A stretch of DNA of 64,000 bases, from contig JAFXZT010000043.1 in NCBI GenBank assembly GCA_017541145.1, positions 1 through 64,000 on the forward strand, given 5' to 3'. This document shows, one piece after another, positions 27,724 to 36,990 of the stretch. A model generated the notes under the pieces. That model ran no database searches. It was not told the DNA's origin and saw nothing but the letters and a program-made list of their open reading frames with translations. The position numbers and the translations under genes were made by a program. Every line of letters begins with the position of its first letter. Within the stretch, counting starts at the first letter, position 1. This stretch comes from Bacteroidales bacterium. Lineage in GTDB: Bacteria; Bacteroidota; Bacteroidia; Bacteroidales; UBA3824.

Positions 27724-28953
27724 ATGAACGAAAAAATACTCACCTTTGTTTGGCTCAACCGCCTTTTTGATTCCTCAGAATTGTTTACTACCGAGGGTGA
27801 GATTGTTTCGATTATAAAAACCGGTTTGCTCAATACACAATCCGGACCGGATATTACTGATGCTCAAATTCGTATCGGATCTATACTTTGGGTTGGAAAC
27901 GTGGAATTTCATGTAAAATCTTCGCATTGGAAACTACATCATCACGATGATGATCCGGCTTATTCCAATATTATTTTACATGTTGTATTTGAAGATGATT
28001 TGCCGCTGAGGGATAATTACGGTAAACTTGTTTCTACACTTATTTTGCATTTTGGTGATGATTATTTGCAACGCTATGAGATGTTGATGTCTCAAAAAGA
28101 CAACAAACTTTGTTCACAACAAATATCCCGTATGGATAATTTTACAAGTTTGGGATTTCTTACGCGGCTTGCATTGGAACGCCTTGAAAACAAAACTCAA
28201 AGATTCAAAGAGATTCTCTCTATTAATCACAATGATTGGTATCAAACCTTTTGGCAAATTTTGGCTCGTAATTTCGGATTCGGAAAAAATAATGATGGTT
28301 TTGAGTTGACAGCAAAAGCCTTACCTTATAAATTGATTCTCAAGAATTTTGAAAGTTTTCAAGATGTTTTGTCGATGTTGATGGGGCAGGCGGGATTTTT
28401 GGATTCTACTCATTATAATGGTGCTGACAAAGAATTGTTGACAAGTCGCTACCGATACAATCAACTCCGTTATAATCTTGAGCCGATGAATACATCGATT
28501 TGGAAATTTAGTGGATTTCGTCCGCAAAATTCTCCATTTGTTAGAATGCGTCAACTTGCAGCTATTATTACCAAAAGTCAGTTTTTGATGTCGGAATTAT
28601 TGGAATGCAAGTCATTGGAAGAGTTTATCGAATTTTTTAATTTTCAGTCAAATATTGAAATTCCGGCTTTGAGTATAAGTTGTCGTAGATTGTTGATTAT
28701 TAATTTAGTTTGTCCGTTGCTTGTCTTGTATTCGCAGCAACATGACCATAGTCAGCATGCAGATATCGCTGTCAGTTTGTTAGAAGAATTGCCGAGCGAA
28801 GAAAACAGTATTGTAAAACGTTGTCGGGAATCCGGCATGATAATAAACGATGCACTTGGTTCTCAAGCATGTCTTCAGCTTCAAAATTCATATTGTCAAC
28901 AACTTAGATGTATCGAATGTCAAATCGGTAGAATATTTGTATCACGTGGATAA
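27724..28953 (+). CDS. DUF2851 family protein
   Basis: 409 aa, the usual size for this Bacteroidota family. The N-terminal region contains the signature TTEGEIVSIIKTGLLNTQSGPDITDAQIRIG...WVGNVEFHVKSSHW (~20-80), and four Cys near the C-terminus (LQNSYCQQLRCIECQIG) could bind metal. No signal peptide, so cytoplasmic. It lies 19 bp after the cyclase-HD gene, in the same operon, and ends at a strong bidirectional terminator. The biochemical function of the family is unknown to me. Confidence 0.88.
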   Translation: MNEKILTFVWLNRLFDSSELFTTEGEIVSIIKTGLLNTQSGPDITDAQIRIGSILWVGNVEFHVKSSHWKLHHHDDDPAYSNIILHVVFEDDLPLRDNYGKLVSTLILHFGDDYLQRYEMLMSQKDNKLCSQQISRMDNFTSLGFLTRLALERLENKTQRFKEILSINHNDWYQTFWQILARNFGFGKNNDGFELTAKALPYKLILKNFESFQDVLSMLMGQAGFLDSTHYNGADKELLTSRYRYNQLRYNLEPMNTSIWKFSGFRPQNSPFVRMRQLAAIITKSQFLMSELLECKSLEEFIEFFNFQSNIEIPALSISCRRLLIINLVCPLLVLYSQQHDHSQHADIAVSLLEELPSEENSIVKRCRESGMIINDALGSQACLQLQNSYCQQLRCIECQIGRIFVSRG

Positions 28954-28956
28954 AAT

Positions 28957-28999
28957 AAAAAAGTCCGAAATAGAAATTTCATCTGTTTCGGACTTTTTT
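28957..28999. terminator. Bidirectional intrinsic terminator
   Basis: Perfect 14-bp inverted repeat AAAAAAGTCCGAAA (28957-28970) and TTTCGGACTTTTTT (28986-28999). A- and T-runs on both sides let it serve the convergent DUF2851 gene and the exported-protein gene at 29004. Confidence 0.92.
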
Positions 29000-29003
29000 G
29001 TTT

Positions 29004-30260
29004 TTATGTTTTCATTTTCTTTTTCTTGGCGGCGGGAAAGAGTACATTGTTGAGAATCAGTCTGTAGCCGGGTGAGTTCGGATGAACATCCAAGTCTGTT
29101 TTGGGGTCGCCTACATAATGAACATAATCCTCAGGGTCGTGACCTGCATACCATGTCCATGTTCCTTTGCCGTATTCGCCGTGAATATATCTCGCTTCGT
29201 TTAACGATTTGTTTTCTCCGAGAATCAATACCGATGATTTTATCAACTCTTTGCGATATGCTGTGGTTTGTCCCATAAAACCGTTGATAACTGCTTCGTG
29301 ATTTTGTACTAACATCGTTGGTACGGGATCCCATTTCGCCGAAAAGTCAAACAATGTGAAAACATCATCATTCTGACCAACTTGTCGCGTACGTGTGGCA
29401 TCTATGTTTGAATACTCGTAAATATTGGGATCTATTTCCAATTTGAAGTCCTTGAATGCAAATGTTTTGTTGAAGTCAAGCTTTTTCTGACAATCGGGAT
29501 CTATGCCGTCGCCGTCAAACATCGGTTGACAAATATCCACTCCTTCAGCAGACAACGCAATATCAAAACTGTCTGTGGCTGAGCACATCGCAAACATAAA
29601 ACCGCCTTCGCCAACAAAATCTTTCATCGTTTTGGCAACTGCCAATTTCAATTGCGAGACTTTAGAAAAGCCCATTTTCTGTGCTAATGCCGTAAATTCT
29701 TTTACTTGATTGATATACCATGGTGCATTTTTGTACATCGCATAAAATTTACCGAATTGACCCGTAAAATCTTCGTGGTGAACATGCAGCCAATCATATT
29801 TGGAAAGTTCTCCGGTGAGAATTTCCTCGTCGTAAACCACCGTGTAAGGTATTTCAGCGTAGGTGAGTACCAACATCACGGCATCGTCCCAAGGTTTGTA
29901 TGTTTTGGGCGCATAAACCGCTATTTTGGGGGCTTTCTCCAATTTTATTTGCTCCATGTTGACATCATTACGTGATATCTCGGTCAAAATCTGATTGGCA
30001 GCTCCGTCGGCTATTTGTTCAAATTTTACATTTCTTAGCCTGCACATCGTTGCTATATCTTGATTGTAATCCGATAAAAAGCTGCCTCCGCGATAGTTGA
30101 GAAGCCATTCTGCCGACATGCCTTTCTCCAATATTGCGTAGCATACACCGTAAGCTTTCAAATGGTTGGTTTGGGTTTCGTCCATCGGAATTAATATCTT
30201 TAGAGCGAAACTTTGTATCGTAATTAATATTAATGTAAATGTCAAAATAATCTTGTTCAT
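29004..30260 (-). CDS. Exported protein of the family often labelled asparagine synthetase B in Bacteroidota
   Basis: 418 aa. Sec signal peptide (MNKIILTFTLILITIQSFA), then LIPMDETQTNHLKAYGVCYAILEKG, the family start. Segments such as YAPKTYKPWDDAVMLVLTYAEIPY, GGFMFAMCSATDSFDIAL and a C-terminal GKGTWTWYAGHDPEDYVHYVGDP suggest an amidotransferase-like flavodoxin-type fold. It lacks the N-terminal catalytic Cys and the ATP-pyrophosphatase domain of true AsnB, so that label should not be taken as a function. Predicted periplasmic; role unknown. Confidence 0.8.
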   Translation of the reverse strand: MNKIILTFTLILITIQSFALKILIPMDETQTNHLKAYGVCYAILEKGMSAEWLLNYRGGSFLSDYNQDIATMCRLRNVKFEQIADGAANQILTEISRNDVNMEQIKLEKAPKIAVYAPKTYKPWDDAVMLVLTYAEIPYTVVYDEEILTGELSKYDWLHVHHEDFTGQFGKFYAMYKNAPWYINQVKEFTALAQKMGFSKVSQLKLAVAKTMKDFVGEGGFMFAMCSATDSFDIALSAEGVDICQPMFDGDGIDPDCQKKLDFNKTFAFKDFKLEIDPNIYEYSNIDATRTRQVGQNDDVFTLFDFSAKWDPVPTMLVQNHEAVINGFMGQTTAYRKELIKSSVLILGENKSLNEARYIHGEYGKGTWTWYAGHDPEDYVHYVGDPKTDLDVHPNSPGYRLILNNVLFPAAKKKKMKT

Positions 30261-30280
30261 GTTCTTAGTATTTAGGTATA

Positions 30281-30360
30281 TAAAAAATGTTGGAAAACGA
30301 CGGCAATTTCATATTTTGTTACGATATGATTTTAATTTTTTTACCATCATTTCCCAACAT
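30281..30360 (-). terminator. Terminator downstream of dnaB
   Basis: ATGTTGG (30287-30293) pairs with CCAACAT (30354-30360), extended by AAA/TTT. On the minus strand the stem is followed by TTTTTTATATA. The loop is large and partly self-paired. Confidence 0.55.
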
Positions 30361-30395
30361 ATTTTTTTTAAATATATGGTGATTATTAAAAATCC

Positions 30396-31994
30396 TTAGA
30401 ATGGCGCATCCTCTTGAGGTGGGGGAGGAGCTCCCGGTGTTCCAAACGGATTTGGCGAACTGAAGGGGTCAAAACTGTCTGTACTTCCGCCCATGTTGTT
30501 CATCGATGAGCCAAAGGTTTGTGTCATATTGCCCGAATCGTCCAACGCCGGTATGCCTGATGCCAAGCCCATTGAATCCCATTCTTCAAATCGCGCAAAT
30601 TCTCCGCGGAATCTTAGGTTGACATCGCAAGTTGCACCGTTTCTGTGCTTTGCGATGATTACTTGACCTAGTCCTTGAGTTGACTGACCTTCCGCATCTT
30701 GTACCACACCGTAATATTCAGGACGGTGGATAAAACATACGATGTCGGCATCCTGCTCGATAGCTCCTGAGTCACGCAAGTCGTTCAATTGTGGTCGCAT
30801 ATCACCACCACGGGCTACTGTACTACGGCTCAACTGTGACAACGCGATTATCGGAACGTTCAATTCCTTTGCCAACTGCTTGATACCACGGGAGATTGTT
30901 GATACTTCCTGCTCGCGGTTGCCTCTTACCTCAGGAGGTCCTGACATCAGCTGCAAGTAGTCAATCATCACCATACCGATATTGTGTTGCATCTTCAGAC
31001 GGATACATTTACTTCTTAGCTCAAACAGCGATATTGCAGCTGTATCGTCGATATACAATGGCGCGTCTTGCAGATTCTTAATCTTACTGTCAAGTTGTAC
31101 CCATTCGTGTTCCTCAAGTTTACCTGTACGGATTTTTTCTGAGGATAACTCTGTTTCTGAAACAATCAAACGGTTAACCAACTGAACAGCCGACATTTCC
31201 AGTGAGAATATCAGTACCGGTACTTTAAAATTTACCGTCATGTTTCTCGCCATGGAGAGAATAAACGCAGTTTTACCCATCGCCGGACGGGCTGCTACTA
31301 CTATCATATCCGAATTCTGCCAACCTTGTGTAATACGGTCAAGAGATGTAAAACCCGAAGGTACACCTGAAAGACCGTCTGTACGTTTGGCAGCCTCTTC
31401 TATCATGTGGATTGATTCTTTGATAACATCATTCATCGATTTGGTTTGAGTCTTGATGTTACCGTTAGCAAGATCGAAAATAGATTTTTCCGAAAAACTT
31501 AATATATCATCCACATCAGTAGTCTGATCGTAAGCCTTTGATTCTATTTCTGTTGCGATTTTAATAAGTTCTCTTTGGATATATTTTTGCTGCAATATGC
31601 GTGCATGATACTCCAAATGCGCAGCCGAACCCACTTTCTCGGTGAGCGATGCGATATAATAAGCACCTCCCACATCCTCCAAAACACCATCTTTTTGAAG
31701 TTGCTCTACTACAGTATAAATATCAATAGGCAACTGTGCAGAAGATAGTCTGAGGATTGCTTGGTAAATTTTCTTGTGTGCCTCTGTGTAGAAACTGTCG
31801 GCGCTTAGGATATTGAAAACATCAATTTCCGCGCCCTGTTCTATCATGATAGCTCCCAAAACGACTTCCTCCAACTGCAAGTCATGTGGAGGTATACGGC
31901 CGTATTGGTCGTTAACATGCATTATCATAGAGGTCTCGTTACCTTTGCGGGATTTACCCAAAGCACGAGGTTGTTTGTCGTTAGAAGTTGGCAT
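30396..31994 (-). CDS. dnaB: Replicative DNA helicase DnaB
   Basis: 532 aa. N-terminal DnaB helical domain (~20-125; PPHDLQLEEVVLGAIMIEQGA) and RecA-like domain (~195-470) with Walker A ARPAMGKT, Walker B-type VMIDYLQLM, and the family-typical LSQLSRSTVARGG...LRDSGAIEQDAD and AKHRNGATCDVNLRF. The hexamer unwinds DNA ahead of the fork. The C-terminus ends in a Pro/Gly-rich tail (GTPGAPPPPQEDAPF), common in Bacteroidota DnaB. No intein is present. It lies 23 bp downstream of accA and may share its transcript. Confidence 0.98.
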   Translation of the reverse strand: MPTSNDKQPRALGKSRKGNETSMIMHVNDQYGRIPPHDLQLEEVVLGAIMIEQGAEIDVFNILSADSFYTEAHKKIYQAILRLSSAQLPIDIYTVVEQLQKDGVLEDVGGAYYIASLTEKVGSAAHLEYHARILQQKYIQRELIKIATEIESKAYDQTTDVDDILSFSEKSIFDLANGNIKTQTKSMNDVIKESIHMIEEAAKRTDGLSGVPSGFTSLDRITQGWQNSDMIVVAARPAMGKTAFILSMARNMTVNFKVPVLIFSLEMSAVQLVNRLIVSETELSSEKIRTGKLEEHEWVQLDSKIKNLQDAPLYIDDTAAISLFELRSKCIRLKMQHNIGMVMIDYLQLMSGPPEVRGNREQEVSTISRGIKQLAKELNVPIIALSQLSRSTVARGGDMRPQLNDLRDSGAIEQDADIVCFIHRPEYYGVVQDAEGQSTQGLGQVIIAKHRNGATCDVNLRFRGEFARFEEWDSMGLASGIPALDDSGNMTQTFGSSMNNMGGSTDSFDPFSSPNPFGTPGAPPPPQEDAPF

Positions 31995-32017
31995 TATATT
32001 GTTTATCAGACTTTTTA

Positions 32018-32968
32018 TTATTCATTGAAAACACCCATTGCGCAGAATTTATCTATTCTGTTCTTTACCAATTGGTCAATAGGAGTTTTGCGCAGTTCTG
32101 CAATTGTATCAAGAATTGTTTTCTTAACAGTTGCATACATCTGAGCAGGGTCTGAGTGAGCACCGCCTACAGGTTCCGGAATAATACCGTCGATAAGTTT
32201 GTTGCTATACATATCGGTAGCTGTAAGTTTAAGAGCAGCAGCAGCTTCACGTTTGAAATCCCAACTGCGCCACAAAATACTTGAGCAAGATTCCGGAGCG
32301 ATTACAGAATACCATGTATTTTCCAACATATAAACCTTGTCGCCAACGCCGATACCGATAGCACCGCCCGATGCACCTTCACCTATTACTATACAGATGA
32401 TAGGAACTTTGATACGGAACATCTCATAGATATTGCGTGCAATAGCCTCAGCCTGACCTCTTTCTTCAGCTTCAGAACCGGGATATGCACCCGGGGTATC
32501 TATAAGAGTTACAATCGGTTTGTTGAACTTTTCAGCCAAACGCATAAGTCTGAGAGCCTTGCGGTATCCTTCCGGATTTGCCATACCAAAATTTCTGTAT
32601 TGACGAAGTTTGGTATTTTCACCCTTTTGCTGACCGATAAACATGATTGACTCTCCGTCAACTTTGCCCCAGCCGCCTACCATAGCGGTGTCGTCCTTGA
32701 TGTTTCTATCGCCGTGAAGTTCAATAAACTCGTCACAGATATTTCTTACATAGCCGAGAGTATAAGGACGCTCCGGGTGTCTTGAAACTTGAACCCGTTG
32801 CCAAGGGGTGAGATTTTTGTAAATATCTTTTCTTGTATTTACAATTTTCTCTTTAAGTTCGTCTATAGTCTGATCGATGTCGACAGAGCCGGCTTTCTTG
32901 ATTTCTTCAGCCTTTGCGAGCTGTTCCTCAAGGTCCTGTATAGGTTGTTCAAATTCAAGTAATTGCAT
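32018..32968 (-). CDS. accA: Acetyl-CoA carboxylase carboxyltransferase subunit alpha
   Basis: 316 aa, standard length. The N-terminal helical segment ([18 protein letters not shown]) and carboxyltransferase core [43 protein letters not shown] and [11 protein letters not shown] are diagnostic. It moves the carboxyl group from carboxybiotin to acetyl-CoA, the first step of fatty-acid synthesis. Its partners accB and accC lie in another operon at 38037-39931; accD is not in the window. A TAATTTTG element (complement of 33021-33028) could be its -7 box, with a weak -33. Confidence 0.98.
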   Translation of the reverse strand: MQLLEFEQPIQDLEEQLAKAEEIKKAGSVDIDQTIDELKEKIVNTRKDIYKNLTPWQRVQVSRHPERPYTLGYVRNICDEFIELHGDRNIKDDTAMVGGWGKVDGESIMFIGQQKGENTKLRQYRNFGMANPEGYRKALRLMRLAEKFNKPIVTLIDTPGAYPGSEAEERGQAEAIARNIYEMFRIKVPIICIVIGEGASGGAIGIGVGDKVYMLENTWYSVIAPESCSSILWRSWDFKREAAAALKLTATDMYSNKLIDGIIPEPVGGAHSDPAQMYATVKKTILDTIAELRKTPIDQLVKNRIDKFCAMGVFNE

Positions 32969-33374
32969 ATTGTTTTATATTTTTTTGTTTTGCGCATTTC
33001 GCGCCAATTAACATTCGGCACAAAATTATAAAATTTAATAATTAAAACGAATTAATTTTTTCTTATTATAATTATGTGAGTTTTTTAAATTTTATTTTTC
33101 GGTTTTGACTTCTTTTTTTATAACATATCTTACTTATTGTAAATGAGAATTTTAACATCTCGTTATTATTTTGATTATTAACTCAACTTTCGCAAATGAA
33201 ATTTTTTAATTATCATCGAAGTGAACGAATTAATACTTTCGTTGTTTGCCGTGTGTGCAAATTCATGAAACCTAAAATTCAGAAAAATTATTCCGATTAA
33301 ACCTAAATTATTAGTGTTATTTTGATTGAAATGATTTATAAAAATGGTTGGTAGTCAATATATAAAAACAAAAA

Positions 33375-33402
33375 GAGGTAGCAGTTTCACAACTACTACC
33401 TC
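33375..33402 (-). terminator. Intrinsic terminator of a small minus-strand transcript
   Basis: GAGGTAG (33375-33381) pairs with CTACCTC (33396-33402), extended by AGTT/AACT across one mismatch, loop TCAC. Only the minus strand has a following T-run (TTTTTGTTTTTATA). It cannot serve accA, which lies further along, nor the plus-strand sensor gene, so it implies its own short transcript. Confidence 0.65.
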
Positions 33403-33418
33403 ATCAAAAAATAAACAA

Positions 33419-33487
33419 CTAAAAAAAGAAGTATTTTATAACATGAAACACACCCTTATATACGTAAGTCTTTAAAAAATGTTTCAT
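33419..33487 (-). CDS. Putative 22-aa peptide gene
   Basis: A 23-codon ORF encoding MKHFLKTYVYKGVFHVIKYF plus two Phe. It has a consensus-like promoter ~80 nt upstream (33569-33600), a purine-rich AAGGA placed 6 nt before the ATG, unusual in this phylum, and an intrinsic terminator 17 nt after the stop. The peptide is basic and aromatic (five Lys, two His, six Phe, three Tyr) and could be an amphipathic or membrane-active peptide or a leader peptide. The order promoter, SD, ORF, terminator supports it more than length alone would. An untranslated small RNA is the main alternative. Confidence 0.4.
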   Translation of the reverse strand: MKHFLKTYVYKGVFHVIKYFFF

Positions 33488-33520
33488 TTCAATCCTTAAA
33501 AAATGTTAAAATAATATTTG

Positions 33521-33552
33521 TTTGAATATTCAAAAAATTTATTCTAACTTTG
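33521..33552 (+). promoter_or_regulatory. Promoter for the Cache/GAF/PAS sensor gene
   Basis: TTTG (33521-33524), 20-nt spacer, TAACTTTG (33545-33552). The expected start near 33559 leaves a ~100-nt leader before the ATG at 33658. Confidence 0.65.
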
Positions 33553-33568
33553 GGATTGATTTACGGCA

Positions 33569-33600
33569 CAAAATTAAGTATTTTAATTTTTTGGTGCAAA
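33569..33600 (-). promoter_or_regulatory. Promoter for the small minus-strand transcript
   Basis: On the minus strand TTTG (complement of 33597-33600), 20-nt spacer, TAATTTTG (complement of 33569-33576). Expected start near 33562, facing the plus-strand promoter at 33521-33552. The rest of 32969-33657 is AT-rich with no other gene seen. Confidence 0.55.
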
Positions 33601-33657
33601 AATTGTTTGAATATTCTTGTTAAATATTGTTAAGGAAAAGAAAAATTACCGGAAATA

Positions 33658-35937
33658 ATGAAGACAAATTACAAAAATATTGGCTTTACGATACTTGGAA
33701 TTATGATAATTTATATCACAATTGCCACGTATTTATTGTACTCGGATTATTCGTCTACATTGCAGAAAACTATCAAGACGTCAGACTATTACGCTATGCA
33801 CAAGGCTGAGCAAATCGCCTCGTATGTAGACGTAAGTTTCGCTAATGCTTCTACGCTTAGCGAGGTGTTGGCATCCGCAAAAAAAAGATTGGATTATAAT
33901 CTGCTTCCTTTTGCAGAAGATTGCATGAAAAATTTCATCATTGAAAACGATAATGTGTCGTCAATCACCGTAACTTGGGAATTTTCAGCGGTTTGCCCCA
34001 ATTGGACGAAACCTTACGGGCGTTTGGTTGAAAAGTCGTTTATGCATGACGGTTTGCCAAATTTACTTAGGGACACCGTCGATTTGGACGGCGAATATGT
34101 CTCTGAAAATTATTTTCAGTTGAAAAATGGTGCGGTTCATGTGCTTTTTACAAATCCTTACAACAATAATGCTGAATATATTTCTAAAAATTCTTCCCGT
34201 ATCTGTTATACTATTGATACAAGAATTATGTTGGACGGTGTTTTTATCGGTATGATTTCTATTGAACATACTATCGACGATCTTTATGATATGTTGAAAT
34301 CTATGCCTTTGGATTATGCCGGCAGACCTTTTATTGTAGCTAACAACGGTAAAATTTTCGGTCATTCCAATTCTAAGTACGATAATACGCTTTTCCTTGA
34401 CGCTTATTATGGTGTAGACCGCAATAATGAACTTATTAAATGTTTGAGCGATGGTATAGTTGGTAGTACTGAATATGCAGATTCTACGCATCTTACATTG
34501 ATTCCTATTTATGTAAGAGACAACGGAAGACCTTGGACTTTGGTTTCGGAAGTCGGTACTACAAGAATCTTCCGTCAATCTATTATTAAAGTGTCACAAT
34601 TCTTTATTTTAACATTTTTTGGTTTGGCAGCTATTGTTTTGTTCACATTAATATTTGTTAAACGAAACACTTCACCGCTGAAAAATATTCAAGATGTCAT
34701 CCGTAAGATAGATCTTGGTGAGTATGATAAAATTCATCTTTTGGAATCTGCCGACGACGAAATACAAGAATGTTATGATACAGTAAATACCTTGGCATTA
34801 AAAATTTCCAAAACTTCGGAATTCGCCAACAGTATGGGACAAGGCGATTTGAATATTCAATATAATCCCGAAAATCCTAACGCTCTTGATATCGCACTTC
34901 TTAATATGCAGAAAAACTTGGTAAAAGCTCAATACGAAGAAGAGAATCGTAAAAAAGAGAACGAAAAATTGTCGTGGTCTCAAAACGGTCTTGCTCAGTT
35001 GGGTGAATACCTCCGTATGAATAATACTGATATTTCTGAATTTGCATACAACGTTGTCAGCTTCTTGGTAAAATATCTTGATTCACTTCAGGGCGGATTG
35101 TTTGTAACTGTTCAAGAAGGCGAAACAAAATATTTGAACCTCGAAGCCGCATACGCATTCGACCGTAAAAAACAACTTGAAGGCCGAGTAGAATTCGGTG
35201 AGTCGCTCGTAGGACGTTGCGCAATAGAAAAGAAGTCAATATTCTTAACCGATGTGCCTGACGGTTATTTGTATATTACATCCGGTTTGGGCGAAAACAA
35301 ACCGAAATGTATATTACTTGTACCGTTGGTATTTGAAGACGAAGTACACGGCGTAATTGAAATTGCATCATTGAATATGATTGAAAAATATCAACAGCAA
35401 TTCCTTGAAAACGTTGCCGAGCGTATCGCGTCTACAATTTCTAACATCAAGAAAAATATCAATAGTGCCGAATTGCTTGAAAAATTCCGTCAGCAATCAG
35501 ATGCACTTGCAATCCGTCAGCGCGAAGTAGAACAGTCAATTAAAAATATCGACAAATCTCGTAATGAAGTTAGTCTGAAAGAATATGAGATTGACGCAAT
35601 TATTGATGTATTGTCGCAAGATTGTATAATCATGAGATACGATACAGACGGACGTGTAACAGATATCAGAGATTTAACCCTCGAACAAACAGGTTACAAA
35701 CCGAGCGAAATTCTCGGACATTATCTCAAAGAGATACTTGCAATGACCAAAAACGATATGGAAAACTTTGATATCTTCTGGAACGAAATAATACAAGGTG
35801 TAAAACAGACCAGAAAGTTTACACGAGGCGAAACATTGTACCGTGAGACATTTTCATTAATCAGCGATGAGAAAGGTCGTCCTTACAAAGTAATTAGTGT
35901 TGCAGTTCCGATTAAAAAAACTGTTACTAAAAATTAA
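33658..35937 (+). CDS. Membrane sensor with Cache, HAMP, GAF and PAS domains, no recognised output domain
   Basis: 759 aa. TM1 is at ~8-29, a double-Cache-like periplasmic domain follows (~35-310), then TM2 (~317-340), HAMP (~342-395), a helical segment, GAF (~465-590; GESLVGRCAIEKKSIFLTDVP), coiled coil (~595-655) and PAS (~655-755; DTDGRVTDIRDLTLEQTGYKPSEILG). No histidine kinase, GGDEF, cyclase or MCP signalling domain is seen. Such proteins may act through a partner. It stands alone, with its own promoter and 135 bp to the next gene. Confidence 0.85.
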   Translation: MKTNYKNIGFTILGIMIIYITIATYLLYSDYSSTLQKTIKTSDYYAMHKAEQIASYVDVSFANASTLSEVLASAKKRLDYNLLPFAEDCMKNFIIENDNVSSITVTWEFSAVCPNWTKPYGRLVEKSFMHDGLPNLLRDTVDLDGEYVSENYFQLKNGAVHVLFTNPYNNNAEYISKNSSRICYTIDTRIMLDGVFIGMISIEHTIDDLYDMLKSMPLDYAGRPFIVANNGKIFGHSNSKYDNTLFLDAYYGVDRNNELIKCLSDGIVGSTEYADSTHLTLIPIYVRDNGRPWTLVSEVGTTRIFRQSIIKVSQFFILTFFGLAAIVLFTLIFVKRNTSPLKNIQDVIRKIDLGEYDKIHLLESADDEIQECYDTVNTLALKISKTSEFANSMGQGDLNIQYNPENPNALDIALLNMQKNLVKAQYEEENRKKENEKLSWSQNGLAQLGEYLRMNNTDISEFAYNVVSFLVKYLDSLQGGLFVTVQEGETKYLNLEAAYAFDRKKQLEGRVEFGESLVGRCAIEKKSIFLTDVPDGYLYITSGLGENKPKCILLVPLVFEDEVHGVIEIASLNMIEKYQQQFLENVAERIASTISNIKKNINSAELLEKFRQQSDALAIRQREVEQSIKNIDKSRNEVSLKEYEIDAIIDVLSQDCIIMRYDTDGRVTDIRDLTLEQTGYKPSEILGHYLKEILAMTKNDMENFDIFWNEIIQGVKQTRKFTRGETLYRETFSLISDEKGRPYKVISVAVPIKKTVTKN

Positions 35938-36023
35938 AATATTTTTGTAGTCTTAAATGATTGAAAATCATAACGATAAAATGATTTAAGGTAAAAATTA
36001 AAATTCTTTAAACAAATAATTCT

Positions 36024-36053
36024 TTTGAAATTCGATTATTATGACTAATTTTG
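36024..36053 (+). promoter_or_regulatory. Promoter of the DUF177-rpmF-fabH-acc operon
   Basis: TTTG (36024-36027), 18-nt spacer, TAATTTTG (36046-36053), 19 bp before the first ATG. The spacer is slightly short. Confidence 0.5.
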
Positions 36054-36072
36054 CACATTTTCAAGTTGGAAA

Positions 36073-36663
36073 ATGGCTAAAAAAGGCTTAGAATATATTG
36101 TAGAATACAAAAGTTTGTCAACAGGAACATACGAAATTGATTATCATTTGGATAAAGAATTTTTCAGTATGTTTCCGGAATCTGAATTTCAGGACGGAGA
36201 TGTTGACGTAAACGTTAGGATGGATGTTTCGCTTGCGGGACTTCAAATAGAATTTGATATTCACGGTACATTAAGATGTGCTTGTGACCGTTGCGGTGAG
36301 ATGTTTGATATCCCTGTAGATGCACAATATAATATGGCAGTAAAGTTTGGAACCGAGAGCAGCAATCCGATGGATGCTGACGATACAATAGTACTCTCAG
36401 TAGACGAAACTTCCATAGATTTAAGTCATCATATTTACGAATATGTAGTATTAAGTGTTCCGCCCCGCAGAGTACATCCTGAGGACGAAAACGGAATACC
36501 GGCTTGCAATCCCGAAATTGTAGGAGCTATCGGAAATCTGGACGATGACGAAGATTACGATGACGATTACGACGATAATCAAGAATCGGACGACGATGAT
36601 AGCGATGACAACAACAGCGGAGATATAGATCCCCGTTGGGAACAATTACGAAACTTATTATAA
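36073..36663 (+). CDS. yceD: DUF177/YceD family protein (rRNA accumulation protein)
   Basis: 196 aa. Contains the DUF177 core with the Cys-rich CACDRCGEMFDIPV motif (~75-88) and the downstream DLSHHIYEYVVLSVPPRRVHP. The C-terminus has a very acidic Asp-rich tract (~155-185) before DPRWEQLRNLL, a feature shared with Bacteroidota homologues. YceD proteins are linked to 23S rRNA accumulation, and the gene almost always precedes rpmF, as here (39 bp apart). Confidence 0.92.
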   Translation: MAKKGLEYIVEYKSLSTGTYEIDYHLDKEFFSMFPESEFQDGDVDVNVRMDVSLAGLQIEFDIHGTLRCACDRCGEMFDIPVDAQYNMAVKFGTESSNPMDADDTIVLSVDETSIDLSHHIYEYVVLSVPPRRVHPEDENGIPACNPEIVGAIGNLDDDEDYDDDYDDNQESDDDDSDDNNSGDIDPRWEQLRNLL

Positions 36664-36702
36664 TTTAAAGGTATAACGATTAAATAAAAACAATTTAGTA
36701 AA

Positions 36703-36891
36703 ATGGCAAATCCTAGGAACAGAGCTTCTAAATCAAGAAGAGACAAAAGAAGAACCCATTATAAAGCTACTGCACCTACATTGACAAAATGCAGTAACTG
36801 CGGCGCAACAGTTCAATTACATTGCGTTTGCCCTGAATGTGGTTACTACCGTGGTCAGCAAGCAATTAACAACGAAACAGTTGCTGAATAA
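36703..36891 (+). CDS. rpmF: 50S ribosomal protein bL32
   Basis: 62 aa, the normal length. The basic N-terminus (MANPRNRASKSRRDKRRTHY) and a zinc ribbon with Cys30, Cys33, Cys43 and Cys46 identify it, the zinc-binding (C+) form. Between DUF177 and fabH it forms the classic ribosome/fatty-acid gene cluster. Confidence 0.98.
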   Translation: MANPRNRASKSRRDKRRTHYKATAPTLTKCSNCGATVQLHCVCPECGYYRGQQAINNETVAE

Positions 36892-36990
36892 TCACGAGTG
36901 GGATTAAAAAAATAGACAGATGAGATTTGATTTGTTTGAAATGATAATTTCATTTGTCTTTTTTATTTATATCAAGATTTTGTTAGAGTA

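Noticed and set aside
29004-30260. Functional asparagine synthetase
   Set aside because: The protein is exported and has neither the N-terminal Cys amidotransferase nor the synthetase ATP site; the common label seems inherited.
33375-33562. 6S RNA
   Set aside because: Size is about right, but the predicted transcript is very AT-rich and its 5' and 3' ends do not pair into the long rod expected of 6S RNA.
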